A stretch of 64,000 bases of DNA from Microbacterium sp. W4I4 (GCF_030816235.1 NZ_JAUSXT010000001.1:62001-126000); one strand, 5' to 3'; positions 26,243 through 35,262 are shown, counted from the first letter of the stretch. The notes: generated from the sequence alone by a model not told the origin. Program-made: numbers and translations.

Positions 26243-27580
26243 ATGCCTCACTCGCACCCCGAACTCGACGCATGGCGCTCGCTTCCCATCAAGCAGCAGC
26301 CGCAGTGGCCGGACGCCGAGCGGGTGTCCGCAGTGTCAGGGCAGATCGCCGCACTGCCTCCGCTGGTGTTCGCCGGCGAGGTGGACAACCTGCGCACACG
26401 GCTCGCTCGCGCGGCATCCGGGAACGCGTTCCTGCTGCAGGGCGGCGACTGCGCCGAGACGTTCGCCGGGGCGACGGCCGACCAGATCCGCAACCGCATC
26501 AAGACGGTGCTGCAGATGGCGGTCGTGCTGACCTACGGTGCGTCGATGCCCATCGTGAAGATGGGACGGATGGCCGGGCAGTTCGCCAAGCCGCGCTCCA
26601 GCGACAACGAGACGCGCGGCGACGTCACCCTCCCCGCCTACCGGGGCGACATCGTCAACGGCTACGACTTCACCGAGAAGTCCCGTGAGGCCGACCCGGG
26701 CCGGCTGCTGCAGGGATACCACACCGCGGCATCCACGCTGAACCTGATCCGCGCGTTCACGCAGGGCGGCTTCGCCGACCTGCGCGAGGTGCACTCCTGG
26801 AACCGCGGCTTCGCGCAGAACCCGGCCAACCAGCGCTACGAGCGGATGGCGGCCGAGATCGACCGCGCCATCAAGTTCATGGAAGCGGCCGGCGCCGACT
26901 TCGACGAGCTCAAGCGGGTGGAATTCTTCACGGGCCACGAAGGCCTGCTGATGGACTACGAGCGCCCGATGACGCGCATCGACTCGCGCACGGAGACGCC
27001 GTACAACACCTCCGCGCACTTCCTGTGGATCGGGGAGCGCACCCGCGACCTCGACGGCGCGCATGTCGACTACTTCTCGCGCATCCGCAATCCCATCGGC
27101 GTCAAGCTCGGTCCGACGACGTCGCCCGAGACCGCACTCGCCCTGATCGACAAGCTCGACCCGAACCGCGAGCCCGGACGACTGACCTTCATCACGCGCA
27201 TGGGCGCCGGCAAGATCCGCGACGCGCTGCCGCCGCTGCTGGAGGCCGTCAAGGACTCCGGTGCGACCCCGCTGTGGGTCACCGACCCGATGCACGGCAA
27301 CGGCATCACCACGCCCACCGGCTACAAGACGCGTCGCTTCGACGACGTGGTCGACGAGGTGCGCGGATTCTTCGAGGCGCACCGCGCGGTGGGCACGTTC
27401 CCCGGCGGCATCCACGTCGAGCTCACCGGCGACGACGTCACCGAATGCCTGGGCGGGTCGGAGCAGATCGACGAGGCCGGCCTCGCGACGCGCTACGAGA
27501 GCCTGTGCGACCCGCGCCTGAACCACATGCAGTCGCTGGAACTCGCGTTCCTCGTGGCCGAGGAGCTCGAGAAGCGCTGA
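26243..27580 (+). CDS. aroG: Class II 3-deoxy-7-phosphoheptulonate (DAHP) synthase
   Basis: A 445-residue plant/mycobacterial-type DAHP synthase, first enzyme of the shikimate pathway (phosphoenolpyruvate plus erythrose-4-phosphate). Family blocks include 'LLQGGDCAETFAG' (metal-binding Cys), 'RMAGQFAKPRS', 'GRLTFITRMGAGKIRD' and 'GGIHVELTGDDVTECLGG'. In mycobacteria the enzyme binds chorismate mutase and is feedback-regulated; no chorismate mutase gene is seen here. It is convergent with the PASTA kinase gene, as in the Rv2176-Rv2178c region. Confidence 0.96.
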   Translation: MPHSHPELDAWRSLPIKQQPQWPDAERVSAVSGQIAALPPLVFAGEVDNLRTRLARAASGNAFLLQGGDCAETFAGATADQIRNRIKTVLQMAVVLTYGASMPIVKMGRMAGQFAKPRSSDNETRGDVTLPAYRGDIVNGYDFTEKSREADPGRLLQGYHTAASTLNLIRAFTQGGFADLREVHSWNRGFAQNPANQRYERMAAEIDRAIKFMEAAGADFDELKRVEFFTGHEGLLMDYERPMTRIDSRTETPYNTSAHFLWIGERTRDLDGAHVDYFSRIRNPIGVKLGPTTSPETALALIDKLDPNREPGRLTFITRMGAGKIRDALPPLLEAVKDSGATPLWVTDPMHGNGITTPTGYKTRRFDDVVDEVRGFFEAHRAVGTFPGGIHVELTGDDVTECLGGSEQIDEAGLATRYESLCDPRLNHMQSLELAFLVAEELEKR

Positions 27581-27599
27581 GCTGTCGCGGTCTTCCGCG

Positions 27600-29546
27600 T
27601 CAGCCCTTGAGCTGAATGGTCAGCTTCACGGTGCCGCCCCTGGGCAGTGTGCCGTCGCCGGGCTTCTGCGCCACCACGATGGCCATGTCCGCGAACCCCG
27701 GTAGATCGCCCCAGCCGGCATAATCGACCTTCAGTCCGACCCCTGTGATCTTGGCCTTGGCCTGGGTGAGGGTCATGTCCACGACGTTCGGCACCTCGAT
27801 CGGGCGCGGCCCCTTCGACACGGTCAGCTTCACGGTGTCATCGGGGCGCCAGCTGCCACCGCCGGGGCGCTCGGTGGTCTGGGCGATCACGCTGCCCTTG
27901 GCGACCGAGTCGCTCCAGTCCTCGGGAGTGTCGCCGTCGACCTTCAGACGGGCGTCCTCGAGGATCTGCTTCGCCTCGTCGAGCGGCTTGCCGACCACGT
28001 TCGGCAGCTCACCGAGCGAGACCTGGATCAGCGCGTCGTCGTCTTCGAACAGCTCGCAGCCGTCTCCGCACGCGTACGTGTCGCCGTCTGCGCGCGGGGT
28101 GATCCGCACGTTCAGGACGAGACCCTTCTCGAGTGCGGCGAAGTACTCCTCGACGTTCTCGGCGACGTTGACGCCGTTGGCGACGAGAGTCTGCCGCGCC
28201 TTCTCCTCGGTGAGGCCGCTGAGCTTTCCCATGGTGTGCTTGGCCGGTCCGGAGGACACGATCAGCGTGACCGTGCTCTCCTTCTCGACGCGCTCGCCCT
28301 CGCCGGGGTCGGTGTCGATGACGTCGCCCTTCGGGACGTCGACGGAGGACTTCTCGGTGGAGGTCGAGGTCAGCCCCTCCGCCTTGATGGCGCTCTGCGC
28401 ATCTGCGAGCGCCATACCGGCGACATGAGGCACGGCGATCAGCGAACCGGGGCCGGAGCCGAACCACCAGCCGACGCCGCCTGCCGCGACGGCCAGCAGC
28501 AGCACCAGCGACAGCAGGAGTGCTCCGCGCGCGCGCCGCGTGGCGGTGCGCCGACGCAGACGGGTGCCGTTGTCGGCACCCTCGGAAGCCGCGGGCGCCG
28601 TCGGGACGGGCAGAATCGAGGTGCTTCCGGGGAGGATCTTGGTGACCGCGCCCGAGTCGTGGTCGGATGGCGATGCCGTCATCGCGGTGGTGACGGGGGA
28701 GACCCCGAGGTCGCGCTCGATCTCGCGGAGCCGGTCGAGCATCTCCTGCGCATTCAGCGGACGGTCGTCCGGGGACTTCTCGGTCGCCCACAGCACCAGT
28801 TCGTCGAGCGGCTCGGGGACTCCGGGATTGCGGACGCTGGGACGCGGGACCTGCTCGGTGGCGTGCTGGAAGGCGATCTGCATCGGCTGCTCGCCCTTGT
28901 ACGGCTGCTCGCCGACGAGCATCTCGTAGAGCATGATGCCCAGCGCGTAGATGTCGCTGCGGGCATCCGCCGTGCCGCGGGTGACCAGCTCGGGGGCGAG
29001 GTATGCGATGGTGCCCAGCAGCTGCGCGCCGGTCGCCGTGTTCGCGGTCGTGGCGCGGGCGAGCCCGAAGTCGCCGATCTTGATGCGACCGTCCTCGGCC
29101 AGCAGCACGTTCTCGGGCTTCACGTCGCGGTGCACGATCCCCGCGCGGTGCGCGGCGGACAGGCCCGAGAGGATGGCATCCATGATCATCACGGTCTGTG
29201 TGACCGTCAGACGCTTCTGCTCGCGCATGAGCTCGCGCAGCGTGATGCCTGGCAGGTACTCCATCACGAGGTACGCGAGCTCGCCGTCCTGCCCCTGATC
29301 GAAGACGTTGACGACGTGCGGGTCCGCCAGGCGGGCGGCGGAGCGGGCCTCCTGGATGAACCTGCTCTGGAAGGCGGAGTCGTCGCTCAGATGCGCGTGC
29401 ATGACCTTCAGCGCGATGCGCCGCTCGAGCCGCATGTCGGTCGCGACGTAGACCGTCGCCATGCCGCCGCGGGCGATGCGCGCCCGCACACGGTACCGAC
29501 CGTCGACAAGCCGCCCGATGAGAGGGTCGGCCTGCGGAGTGTTCAC
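27600..29546 (-). CDS. PASTA-domain Ser/Thr protein kinase (PknB/PknL type)
   Basis: A 648-residue membrane kinase. The N-terminal catalytic domain has Lys47, HRD at 139-141 and DFG at 159-161. A membrane helix at about 341-363 is followed by four PASTA repeats outside the cell, which sense muropeptides or lipid II. The neighbours (aroG, an Rv2175c-like protein, idsA) correspond to those of mycobacterial PknL, though the tail is PknB-like. The GTG start has TAGACT (29558-29553) six bases upstream, so it is leaderless. Likely targets include the Rv2175c-like protein at 30986 and GarA. Confidence 0.92.
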   Translation of the reverse strand: MNTPQADPLIGRLVDGRYRVRARIARGGMATVYVATDMRLERRIALKVMHAHLSDDSAFQSRFIQEARSAARLADPHVVNVFDQGQDGELAYLVMEYLPGITLRELMREQKRLTVTQTVMIMDAILSGLSAAHRAGIVHRDVKPENVLLAEDGRIKIGDFGLARATTANTATGAQLLGTIAYLAPELVTRGTADARSDIYALGIMLYEMLVGEQPYKGEQPMQIAFQHATEQVPRPSVRNPGVPEPLDELVLWATEKSPDDRPLNAQEMLDRLREIERDLGVSPVTTAMTASPSDHDSGAVTKILPGSTSILPVPTAPAASEGADNGTRLRRRTATRRARGALLLSLVLLLAVAAGGVGWWFGSGPGSLIAVPHVAGMALADAQSAIKAEGLTSTSTEKSSVDVPKGDVIDTDPGEGERVEKESTVTLIVSSGPAKHTMGKLSGLTEEKARQTLVANGVNVAENVEEYFAALEKGLVLNVRITPRADGDTYACGDGCELFEDDDALIQVSLGELPNVVGKPLDEAKQILEDARLKVDGDTPEDWSDSVAKGSVIAQTTERPGGGSWRPDDTVKLTVSKGPRPIEVPNVVDMTLTQAKAKITGVGLKVDYAGWGDLPGFADMAIVVAQKPGDGTLPRGGTVKLTIQLKG

Positions 29547-29643
29547 GGAACGAGTCTATGAATAACCGGCTGTGAGGCCCGGGAACGGCGCACCTCAGGC
29601 AGGTTTCGATCCGGTGACGAACCGCGTGTCGCCGTGTTGCCCG

Positions 29644-30834
29644 TCACCGCAGCGATGCCAGCCAGCTGTGCGCCTGCGTCTCCCACTGGCCGTAGCGATC
29701 CGGGTACGCCGAGACCTGCACGGCCTGTGCCGCGTCGGTGAACTTCTTCGACTGCCAGCCGGCGAGGTCCAGCAGACCTCGGCTGGCGGCGCCGTTCGGG
29801 TCGCGGGGGCCGCCGTAGAACACGCGGATGCTGCGATCGGCATCCAGGATCTGCGCGGCCGTGCCCCAGCCCTGGGTGGGTCGCTGCTGGAAGAGCCCCA
29901 GCGAGTCGCGGTCGCCGTGGTCGAGGTTGCGCATCGAGGATTCGACCATGGCCGTGGCCAGGGCGATCGCTATGCCGCGGTCGGGAACGCCGAGTTCGCG
30001 GCCCACGCGGATGATGTGCTGGGCGTGAGCGCGCTGGGTCGCGTCCAGCTTCGCGGAGCGCTGAGCCGGTGCCGGGGGAGCGAGACGCAGCGCCTGCCCG
30101 GGGTAGATGATGCTCCCGTTGCCGAGCCCGTTCGCCTGCAGGAGCGCGGCGACGCTCGTGCCGTACTTCTTCGCGATGGCGAACAGCGTGTCGCCGATGG
30201 CCACTGTGTGGGACGTCGGCGCGGAGGCAGGAGCAGGGGATGCGGCCGGCGTCGTGGTCTTCGGCACGGAGGCCGTCGCCGGTGCGGCGCCGACCTTCAG
30301 CTTCTGCCCGGGGTGGATCATGGCCGAGCCGCCGAGCCCGTTGGCCGCGATGATCTTCGCGACCGTGGTGCGGTACTTGCGGGCGATCGCGTAGACGATG
30401 TCGCCGCGCACGACGGTGTGCGTCGTGGTGCCGGCGGTCGGGGCGGACGCGGGCTTCGGGGTCGGCTTCGCCGCGGCGGGAGCCGCCGTCAGACGCAGCG
30501 TCTGGCCCGGGTAGATCACCGAGCGCCATCCGAGTCCGTTCCAGGCGAGAACATCCGCAGGGCGCAGTCCATTGCGGATCGCGATGGAGGACACGGTGTC
30601 TCCGGGGTTGACGGTATAGGTCGTGCGCGCCGCCGCCGCCAGTCGCACGGGCGCCGCCGTGTGCGGTTGCGCGCCGTTCGGGAGCATCGCGTGGACGGGA
30701 GCGGGAATCGTCCCTGCTCGCGCGGGTTCCGCGGCGTCGGCGGGGGCGGCCGTCAGGACGGTTGCCAGTGCGCCGATGACCGCGACCGGGGCCGTCATGT
30801 GTGCTGCCCGAGTGCGAGCGGAGTGATTATTCAT
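29644..30834 (-). CDS. Secreted LysM protein with lysozyme-like C-terminal domain
   Basis: A 396-residue exported wall protein. A signal peptide ends near 'LTAAPADAAEP'. Three LysM peptidoglycan-binding domains follow (each with a TYTVNPGDTVSSIA-type start and 'IYPGQ' end), joined by Ala/Pro/Thr linkers. The C-terminal 130 residues resemble a lytic-transglycosylase fold, with Glu in 'ALATAMVESSMRNL' and 'LGLFQQRP'. It probably binds and trims peptidoglycan. The ATG at 30834 is preceded by GGGGGAAAG. It lies between the kinase and its presumed substrate gene. Confidence 0.85.
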   Translation of the reverse strand: MNNHSARTRAAHMTAPVAVIGALATVLTAAPADAAEPARAGTIPAPVHAMLPNGAQPHTAAPVRLAAAARTTYTVNPGDTVSSIAIRNGLRPADVLAWNGLGWRSVIYPGQTLRLTAAPAAAKPTPKPASAPTAGTTTHTVVRGDIVYAIARKYRTTVAKIIAANGLGGSAMIHPGQKLKVGAAPATASVPKTTTPAASPAPASAPTSHTVAIGDTLFAIAKKYGTSVAALLQANGLGNGSIIYPGQALRLAPPAPAQRSAKLDATQRAHAQHIIRVGRELGVPDRGIAIALATAMVESSMRNLDHGDRDSLGLFQQRPTQGWGTAAQILDADRSIRVFYGGPRDPNGAASRGLLDLAGWQSKKFTDAAQAVQVSAYPDRYGQWETQAHSWLASLR

Positions 30835-30870
30835 GTCTTTCCCCCTGTTTTCCCTCAGGACACGCTGACA

Positions 30871-30890
30871 CGGTTGTAAACGGATGTCAA
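30871..30890 (-). promoter_or_regulatory. Direct repeat and TTGACA upstream of the LysM gene
   Basis: On the minus strand TTGACATCCG is followed directly by TTTACAACCG, two 10-base direct repeats. TTGACA could be a -35 box, but no good -10 follows. The pattern recalls paired MtrA sites, which control wall hydrolases in relatives; their usual spacing is 11 rather than 10. Confidence 0.35.
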
Positions 30891-30973
30891 CAGAAGTGGC
30901 TGGTGTGACTGGAGTTGTTCGAGGGGTCGAAGCGCGCAGACAGCCCGCGCGCACACGCGCGCCGGTGGGGTGA

Positions 30974-30979
30974 GATAGT
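30974..30979 (+). promoter_or_regulatory. -10 box of the Rv2175c-like gene (leaderless)
   Basis: GATAGT six bases before the GTG start at 30986. No ribosome site is visible. Confidence 0.5.
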
Positions 30980-30985
30980 TGACGG

Positions 30986-31330
30986 GTGCCTGAGAACGTC
31001 TCCGAGAATTCCGCCTGGTTGACCATCCCCGATCTCGTCGAGGTCCTCGACGAGACCCCAGGTCGGGTGCGCCGACTGCTCGACGAGCACTATCTGATCG
31101 GCTCCCGGCGCAACGGGGTCTTCTCGGTGCCGGCGATCTTCATCGTCGACGGGCGTCCGCTGTCGTCGCTGCGCGGCACGGTCATGGCGCTGCAGGACGT
31201 CGGGTTCGACGATGACGAGGTCATCGACTGGCTGATGACCGAGGAGGAGAACCTGGGCAGGACGCCGATCGCCGCCCTGCTCGACGGTCACAAGAGCGCC
31301 GTTCGGCGCATCGCGCGCACGCTCGCCTGA
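30986..31330 (+). CDS. Rv2175c-like DNA-binding protein (kinase substrate)
   Basis: A 114-residue protein with an N-terminal winged HTH (WLTIPDLVEVLDETPGRVRR, then 'LIGSRRNGVFSVPAIFI') and a short helical C-terminus. It matches Rv2175c, a DNA-binding protein phosphorylated by PknL on a threonine near its N-terminus. The region before the HTH here has serines (Ser6, Ser9) but no threonine, so the site may differ. Its 3' part is antisense to the frameshifted reading of the polyprenyl synthase gene, but not to that gene's expected end. Confidence 0.85.
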   Translation: MPENVSENSAWLTIPDLVEVLDETPGRVRRLLDEHYLIGSRRNGVFSVPAIFIVDGRPLSSLRGTVMALQDVGFDDDEVIDWLMTEEENLGRTPIAALLDGHKSAVRRIARTLA

Positions 31331-31360
31331 TCATCGATCGACTCCGATCCGCTTCGACTG

Positions 31361-32438
31361 TCAGGCCGAGCGACTGATCGCCGCCTGCGCCAGCGTTCGC
31401 AGGCCGATCGCGGAGGCCTCGTCGATCGCCGCGGATGCCAGTGCCAGCTCCGCCTGATCGGTGCAGTCCGAGATCATGCTCTCGATGCGCTCGACGGACC
31501 CCTGTGCTCCTGATCAGCCGCTGCAGCGAGGTGACGGTATCGGGGGACAGCTCGGGATCGCCCAGGGCGGCATCGAGCTCCGCGCGGGTCGAATCCGACA
31601 GCTGCTCGCGCGCCACGGCGATCAGCGCGGTGCGCTTGCCCTCGCGCAGATCGTCGCCGGCGGGTTTTCCCGTGACTGCGGGATCACCGAAGACGCCGAG
31701 CAGATCGTCGCGCAGCTGGAAGGCCATCCCGACCGGATGGCCGAATGCGCGCAGCGAAGCGAGCAGCGCCTCGTCCGCCCCGGCCAGGGTCGCGCCCAGC
31801 AGCAGCGGTTCCATCACGCTGTACCGCGCGGACTTCAGGGATGCCACGCGCAGGGCGCGCTCGAGCAGATCCTCCGGCGGACTGACGCTCCACGCCGATT
31901 CCTCGGTGATGTCGAGCATCTGCCCCATGGTCACGTCGCGGCGCATCCGCGCGTACTCGGCACGTGTGGCCGGCGCGTGAGGATGCTCGGAAAGCGCGTC
32001 CTCGAGCAGATCGTCGCTCCACGCGACGAGGAGATCGCCGAGCAGCACCGCGGAGGAGCGGCCGAAGGACTCGGCATCCCCATGCCAACCGGCCGAGCGG
32101 TGCGCGGCCTCCAGTGCGCGGTGGGCGGCGGGGCGGCCGCGCCGAGTGTCGGAGTTGTCGATCAGGTCGTCGTGCACGAGTGCAGCCGACTGGAAGATCT
32201 CCAGCGCCGCGCACAGCCCCCAGAGAGGCTCGAGGTCTGCGTCCTCGTCGGGCGAAGCCGCCTGCCAGCCTGCGTGACAGAAGCGCGCGCGCAGACGTTT
32301 GCCCCCGCCGAGGGTGTCCTTCGCGGCATCGACGAAGAGAGTGGATTCTGCTCCGTACTCGGCACTGTCGGCCTGCAGGGCGGTCAGGAAGGCCGCAAGA
32401 CGTGAGGCGACCGCGTCGCCGACGAAGGAGGAGGGCAC
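31361..32438 (-). pseudogene. Polyprenyl synthetase (IdsA type) with a one-base frameshift
   Basis: A trans-isoprenyl diphosphate synthase. The first Asp-rich motif is DDLID in VHDDLIDNSDTRRG and the second is DD in FQLRDDLLGVFGD; such enzymes make geranylgeranyl diphosphate. The reading frame is normal to 'SLQRLIRSTG', then an extra base in the CCCC run at 31499-31502 shifts it. With three Cs it would continue SVERIESMISD... and stop at 31361, giving 358 residues. As it stands it runs on to 31221 with an Arg-rich nonsense tail over the neighbour. Sequencing error is likely; a true recent mutation is possible. GTG start, TAGGCT seven bases upstream. Confidence 0.8.
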
Positions 32439-32500
32439 GATTCCCAGCCTAGATGCAGGATTCGCGTGGCGTTCGGCTAGCCGGTCGCCCTGAGCGCGGG

Positions 32501-32506
32501 TAGAGT
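32501..32506 (+). promoter_or_regulatory. -10 box of the DUF3040 gene
   Basis: TAGAGT, followed by a leader with GAGGGGG (32521-32527) six bases before the ATG at 32534. Confidence 0.45.
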
Positions 32507-32533
32507 GGATAGACCGAACCGAGGGGGTTGGAC

Positions 32534-32929
32534 ATGCCTCTTTCCGAACAAGAGCAGCGCATGCTCGATGAGATGGAACGCCATCTCCTCCAGCACGATG
32601 CCGACGTCGTGAGCGCGCCGTCAGGAGACCGTGCGCTCAGCTACCGCAATCTGATCTACGGCGCCCTGCTGCTGCTCGCCGGAGTCGGCGGCCTGATCGC
32701 CGCCGTCGTCGCCAGCGGCGACCTCGGAGCCACCTGGAGCATCGTCATCGGCGTCGTCGCGTTCCTCGCGATGCTCGGCGGCGCGATGCTGGCCTTCACG
32801 CCGGTTCGACGCGCCTCGCTGGACGTGCCCCCGGACGCCTCATCAGCCGGGCACAGCACGCGACCGCACGACACCTCTTTCATGGATCGCATGAACGACC
32901 GGTGGGATCGTCGACAGGACGAGCGCTGA
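32534..32929 (+). CDS. DUF3040 membrane protein
   Basis: A 131-residue protein of family DUF3040, found just before mraZ in many actinobacteria. The N-terminus 'MPLSEQEQRMLDEMERHLLQ' is the conserved family start; two membrane helices follow at about residues 41-60 and 66-88, then a polar tail ending DRWDRRQDER. The role is unknown; its constant place next to the dcw cluster suggests a part in the envelope. The ATG is preferred over a TTG two codons earlier because of the ribosome site. A terminator follows. Confidence 0.88.
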   Translation: MPLSEQEQRMLDEMERHLLQHDADVVSAPSGDRALSYRNLIYGALLLLAGVGGLIAAVVASGDLGATWSIVIGVVAFLAMLGGAMLAFTPVRRASLDVPPDASSAGHSTRPHDTSFMDRMNDRWDRRQDER

Positions 32930-32988
32930 CTCAGCACATGGACTGACACGGCACCTGAACGACACAGACGCGAACTGACACAGATACG

Positions 32989-33018
32989 AAGCCCGGATGC
33001 TCAGCATCCGGGCTTTTT
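32989..33018 (+). terminator. Terminator after DUF3040
   Basis: AAGCCCGGATGC-TCA-GCATCCGGGCTT, a perfect 12-base stem running into TTTTT (33014-33018). A textbook intrinsic terminator. Confidence 0.92.
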
Positions 33019-33039
33019 CGTGCTCTGCGGCCACGATCC

Positions 33040-33067
33040 TCCACTTCCCCTCCACTCTCCCTCCACC
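33040..33067 (-). promoter_or_regulatory. Minus-strand GTGGA repeat array upstream of mraZ
   Basis: On the minus strand GGTGGA, AGTGGA and AGTGGA at 33067-33062, 33056-33051 and 33045-33040, with 11-base spacing. They carry the same core as the array at 33148 in opposite orientation, so this may be a second MraZ site. Confidence 0.45.
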
Positions 33068-33097
33068 CCCGTGATCCGCGTGATCACGGGGGTTTTT
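33066..33097 (+). terminator. Second terminator / possible attenuator before mraZ
   Basis: CCCCCGTGATC-CGCGT-GATCACGGGGG, a perfect 11-base stem followed by TTTTT. It comes 48 bases after a complete terminator and ahead of mraZ, so it would act on a transcript starting between the two or reading through the first. Confidence 0.85.
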
Positions 33098-33147
33098 CGA
33101 TTCCATCCCGAGAGATCGCCGAGAATGCGAGCAACTGGTCGTAGGAA

Positions 33148-33173
33148 AGTGGAGCGGAGTGGAGTAAAGTGGG
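33148..33173 (+). promoter_or_regulatory. MraZ box: three AGTGG repeats with 10-base spacing
   Basis: AGTGGA (33148), AGTGGA (33158) and AGTGGG (33168), each exactly one helical turn apart, 41 bases before mraZ. MraZ binds arrays of short TGG-containing direct repeats in its own promoter, so this is the expected operator of the dcw cluster. Confidence 0.75.
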
Positions 33174-33213
33174 GCGCACCTCGAGTTGGCCGGACGAAGG
33201 GGGGTGATGGCCG

Positions 33214-33645
33214 ATGTTGTTGGGAACGCACACACCGAAGCTCGACGACAAGGGCCGTGTCATCCTCCCCGCGAAGTTCCGTGAGGATCTTGCCGGCGGC
33301 ATCGTCGTCACTCGAGGACAGGAGCGCTGCCTCTATGTGTTCAGCACGGCGGAGTTCGAGGCGATGCACGACCGCATCCGCCAGGCGCCCCTGAGCAACA
33401 AGCAGGCTCGCGACTTCCTGCGACTGTTCCTCTCCGGCGCCAGCGCCGAGATGCCCGACAGTCAGAACCGCATCACGCTTCCCGTTCACCTGCGTCAGTA
33501 CGCAGGGCTCGAGAAGGAACTCGTGGTCACCGGAGTCGGCGCCCACGCCGAGATCTGGGACGCGTCCGCATGGAACGCGTACCTGGAAGGCAATGAAGAG
33601 TCCTACGCAGATCTGGAACAGGAGGTGATTCCCGGATTGTTCTGA
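33214..33645 (+). CDS. mraZ: Transcriptional regulator MraZ
   Basis: A 143-residue protein with two AbrB-like half domains: [13 protein letters not shown] at 11-23 and [13 protein letters not shown] at 82-94. MraZ forms a ring that binds direct repeats upstream of itself and represses the dcw cluster in several bacteria. It is the first gene of the cluster here, with AAGGGGGG (33198-33204) as ribosome site and a triple AGTGG array upstream. rsmH follows after 97 bases. Confidence 0.97.
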   Translation: MLLGTHTPKLDDKGRVILPAKFREDLAGGIVVTRGQERCLYVFSTAEFEAMHDRIRQAPLSNKQARDFLRLFLSGASAEMPDSQNRITLPVHLRQYAGLEKELVVTGVGAHAEIWDASAWNAYLEGNEESYADLEQEVIPGLF

Positions 33646-33742
33646 CCACGGCTGTGATGCCTCGCCGCTCCGCCCCGACACACTTCCCCGGTGCCGGGTC
33701 GAGCGGAGAGGAATCAGAGCCGGAGGTCACGGGAAAACGATC

Positions 33743-34681
33743 ATGAGTCTCCGCGACATCCACACCCCGGTGCTCCTCGAGCGCTGCATCGAACTGCTCG
33801 CCCCCGCGCTGGTAGCCGACGGTGCCGTGCTCGTCGACGCGACCCTCGGAATGGGAGGGCACTCCGAGGCCTTCCTCGAGAGGTTCCCGAACATCCGCCT
33901 GATCGGCCTGGACCGCGACACCGACGCCCTCGGGATCGCGGGGGAGCGCCTCGCGCCATACGCCGACCGCATCAGCCTGGTGCACACCGTCTACGACGAG
34001 ATCGGCCTGCATGCGCAGGGCGCATCGGCGATCCTCTTCGACCTGGGCGTCTCATCGCTGCAGCTCGACGAGGCCGACCGCGGCTTCGCGTACTCCAAGG
34101 ACGCACCGCTGGACATGCGGATGGATCAGACCAAGGGGCGCACGGCGGCGACCATCCTCGCCGAGTACAGCGAGGGTCAGCTGCGCCGCATCTTCGAGCG
34201 CTACGGCGAGGAGAAGCTCGCCGGCCGCTACGCTCGCTTCATCATCGCGGCGCGCGAGAAGCAGCCGATCGAGCGCTCCGGTGAGCTCGTCGACCTGCTC
34301 ATCGCCGCCACCCCCGCCGCCGTCCAGCGGGCCGGACATCCCGCGAAGCGCGTGTTCCAGGCGCTGCGCATCGAGGTCAACTCCGAGCTGAGTGTGCTGG
34401 CCGACGCCATCCCCTCGGCGATGGACGCGCTCAACGTCGGCGGCCGCATCGCCGTCATGGCCTACCAGTCGTTGGAGGACCGCCTCGTCAAGCAGGCCTT
34501 CGCCGCGGCAGCCGCCTCCACGGCTCCGGCGGGCCTCCCCGTCGAGCTGCCAGAGCACGCACCGCGATTCCGGATCCTCACCAAGGGCGCCGAGATGGCA
34601 GGAGAAGCCGAGCGTGCGGTCAACCCGCGCGCCATCCCGGTGCGCCTGCGCGCCGCCGAGAAGCTGAGGGAGACGGCATGA
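33743..34681 (+). CDS. rsmH: 16S rRNA (cytosine-1402 N4) methyltransferase
   Basis: A 312-residue RsmH/MraW methyltransferase, which modifies C1402 in the decoding centre of 16S rRNA. The SAM motif is [12 protein letters not shown] at about 32-43; the family block '[20 protein letters not shown]' and the end '[16 protein letters not shown]' are conserved. It overlaps the ftsL-like gene by four bases (ATGA), the usual mraZ-rsmH-ftsL order. Confidence 0.97.
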   Translation: MSLRDIHTPVLLERCIELLAPALVADGAVLVDATLGMGGHSEAFLERFPNIRLIGLDRDTDALGIAGERLAPYADRISLVHTVYDEIGLHAQGASAILFDLGVSSLQLDEADRGFAYSKDAPLDMRMDQTKGRTAATILAEYSEGQLRRIFERYGEEKLAGRYARFIIAAREKQPIERSGELVDLLIAATPAAVQRAGHPAKRVFQALRIEVNSELSVLADAIPSAMDALNVGGRIAVMAYQSLEDRLVKQAFAAAAASTAPAGLPVELPEHAPRFRILTKGAEMAGEAERAVNPRAIPVRLRAAEKLRETA

Positions 34682-35238
34682 GCCTGACCGCCGCGCGCGT
34701 CCAGCCGCGCACCGACCCACGTCCGGCGCGGACGCGATGGCTGCGTGCCGTCACCGCCCCGGCAGCACGTAGACGCCCGAAGCTCGCCGGCGCCGTGCTC
34801 GCCGTCGGCGGTGCGCTGGCGATCGGCGCAGCCCAGATGGGAATCTCCCTCGCCTCCACCCAGGACGCCTTCGTCCTCGCCGACCTCAACAGTCAGCAGC
34901 ACGAGCTGAACCTGCAGAAGCAGGCGCTGGACGACGAGCTCGTCGGCCTGAACTCCCCGCAGGCGCTGGCCAGCAAGGCCGCCGACCTGGGTCTGGTCGT
35001 GGCGGGGGCCGCCTCGTATCTGCGCCTCAGCGACGGTGCGGTGCTGGGTGCGGGTCACGGCGCGGACTGGATCTCGACCGTCGACCCGAACGGCGCGACC
35101 AAGGTCGGCAACTCCCTCATCGCGCCTCCGGTGACTCCTGCTCAGGACACGCCGGCGGCGGATGCCACCGCGCAGACCGCCGAGCCCGCCCTTCCCCCCG
35201 CGATCACCGACGGACTGCCGTCGCCGACCACCCGCTGA
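34678..35238 (+). CDS. ftsL: FtsL-like cell division protein
   Basis: A 186-residue bitopic membrane protein. A basic cytoplasmic N-terminus leads to one membrane helix (about 36-58), then a short coiled-coil (68-90) with the motif '[17 protein letters not shown]' typical of actinobacterial FtsL. The outer tail is Pro/Ala-rich and longer than usual. FtsL pairs with FtsB/DivIC and activates FtsW-FtsI at the septum. The call rests on position between rsmH and ftsI and on this layout. Confidence 0.85.
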   Translation: MSLTAARVQPRTDPRPARTRWLRAVTAPAARRRPKLAGAVLAVGGALAIGAAQMGISLASTQDAFVLADLNSQQHELNLQKQALDDELVGLNSPQALASKAADLGLVVAGAASYLRLSDGAVLGAGHGADWISTVDPNGATKVGNSLIAPPVTPAQDTPAADATAQTAEPALPPAITDGLPSPTTR

Positions 35239-35262
35239 CCCGGACAGGATGGAGCCCGCCCC

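Noticed and set aside
31221..31360. C-terminal extension of the polyprenyl synthase overlapping the Rv2175c-like gene
   Set aside because: Produced by the one-base shift at 31499; the tail is Arg/Ser-rich and unlike the family, while the other frame gives the expected ending.
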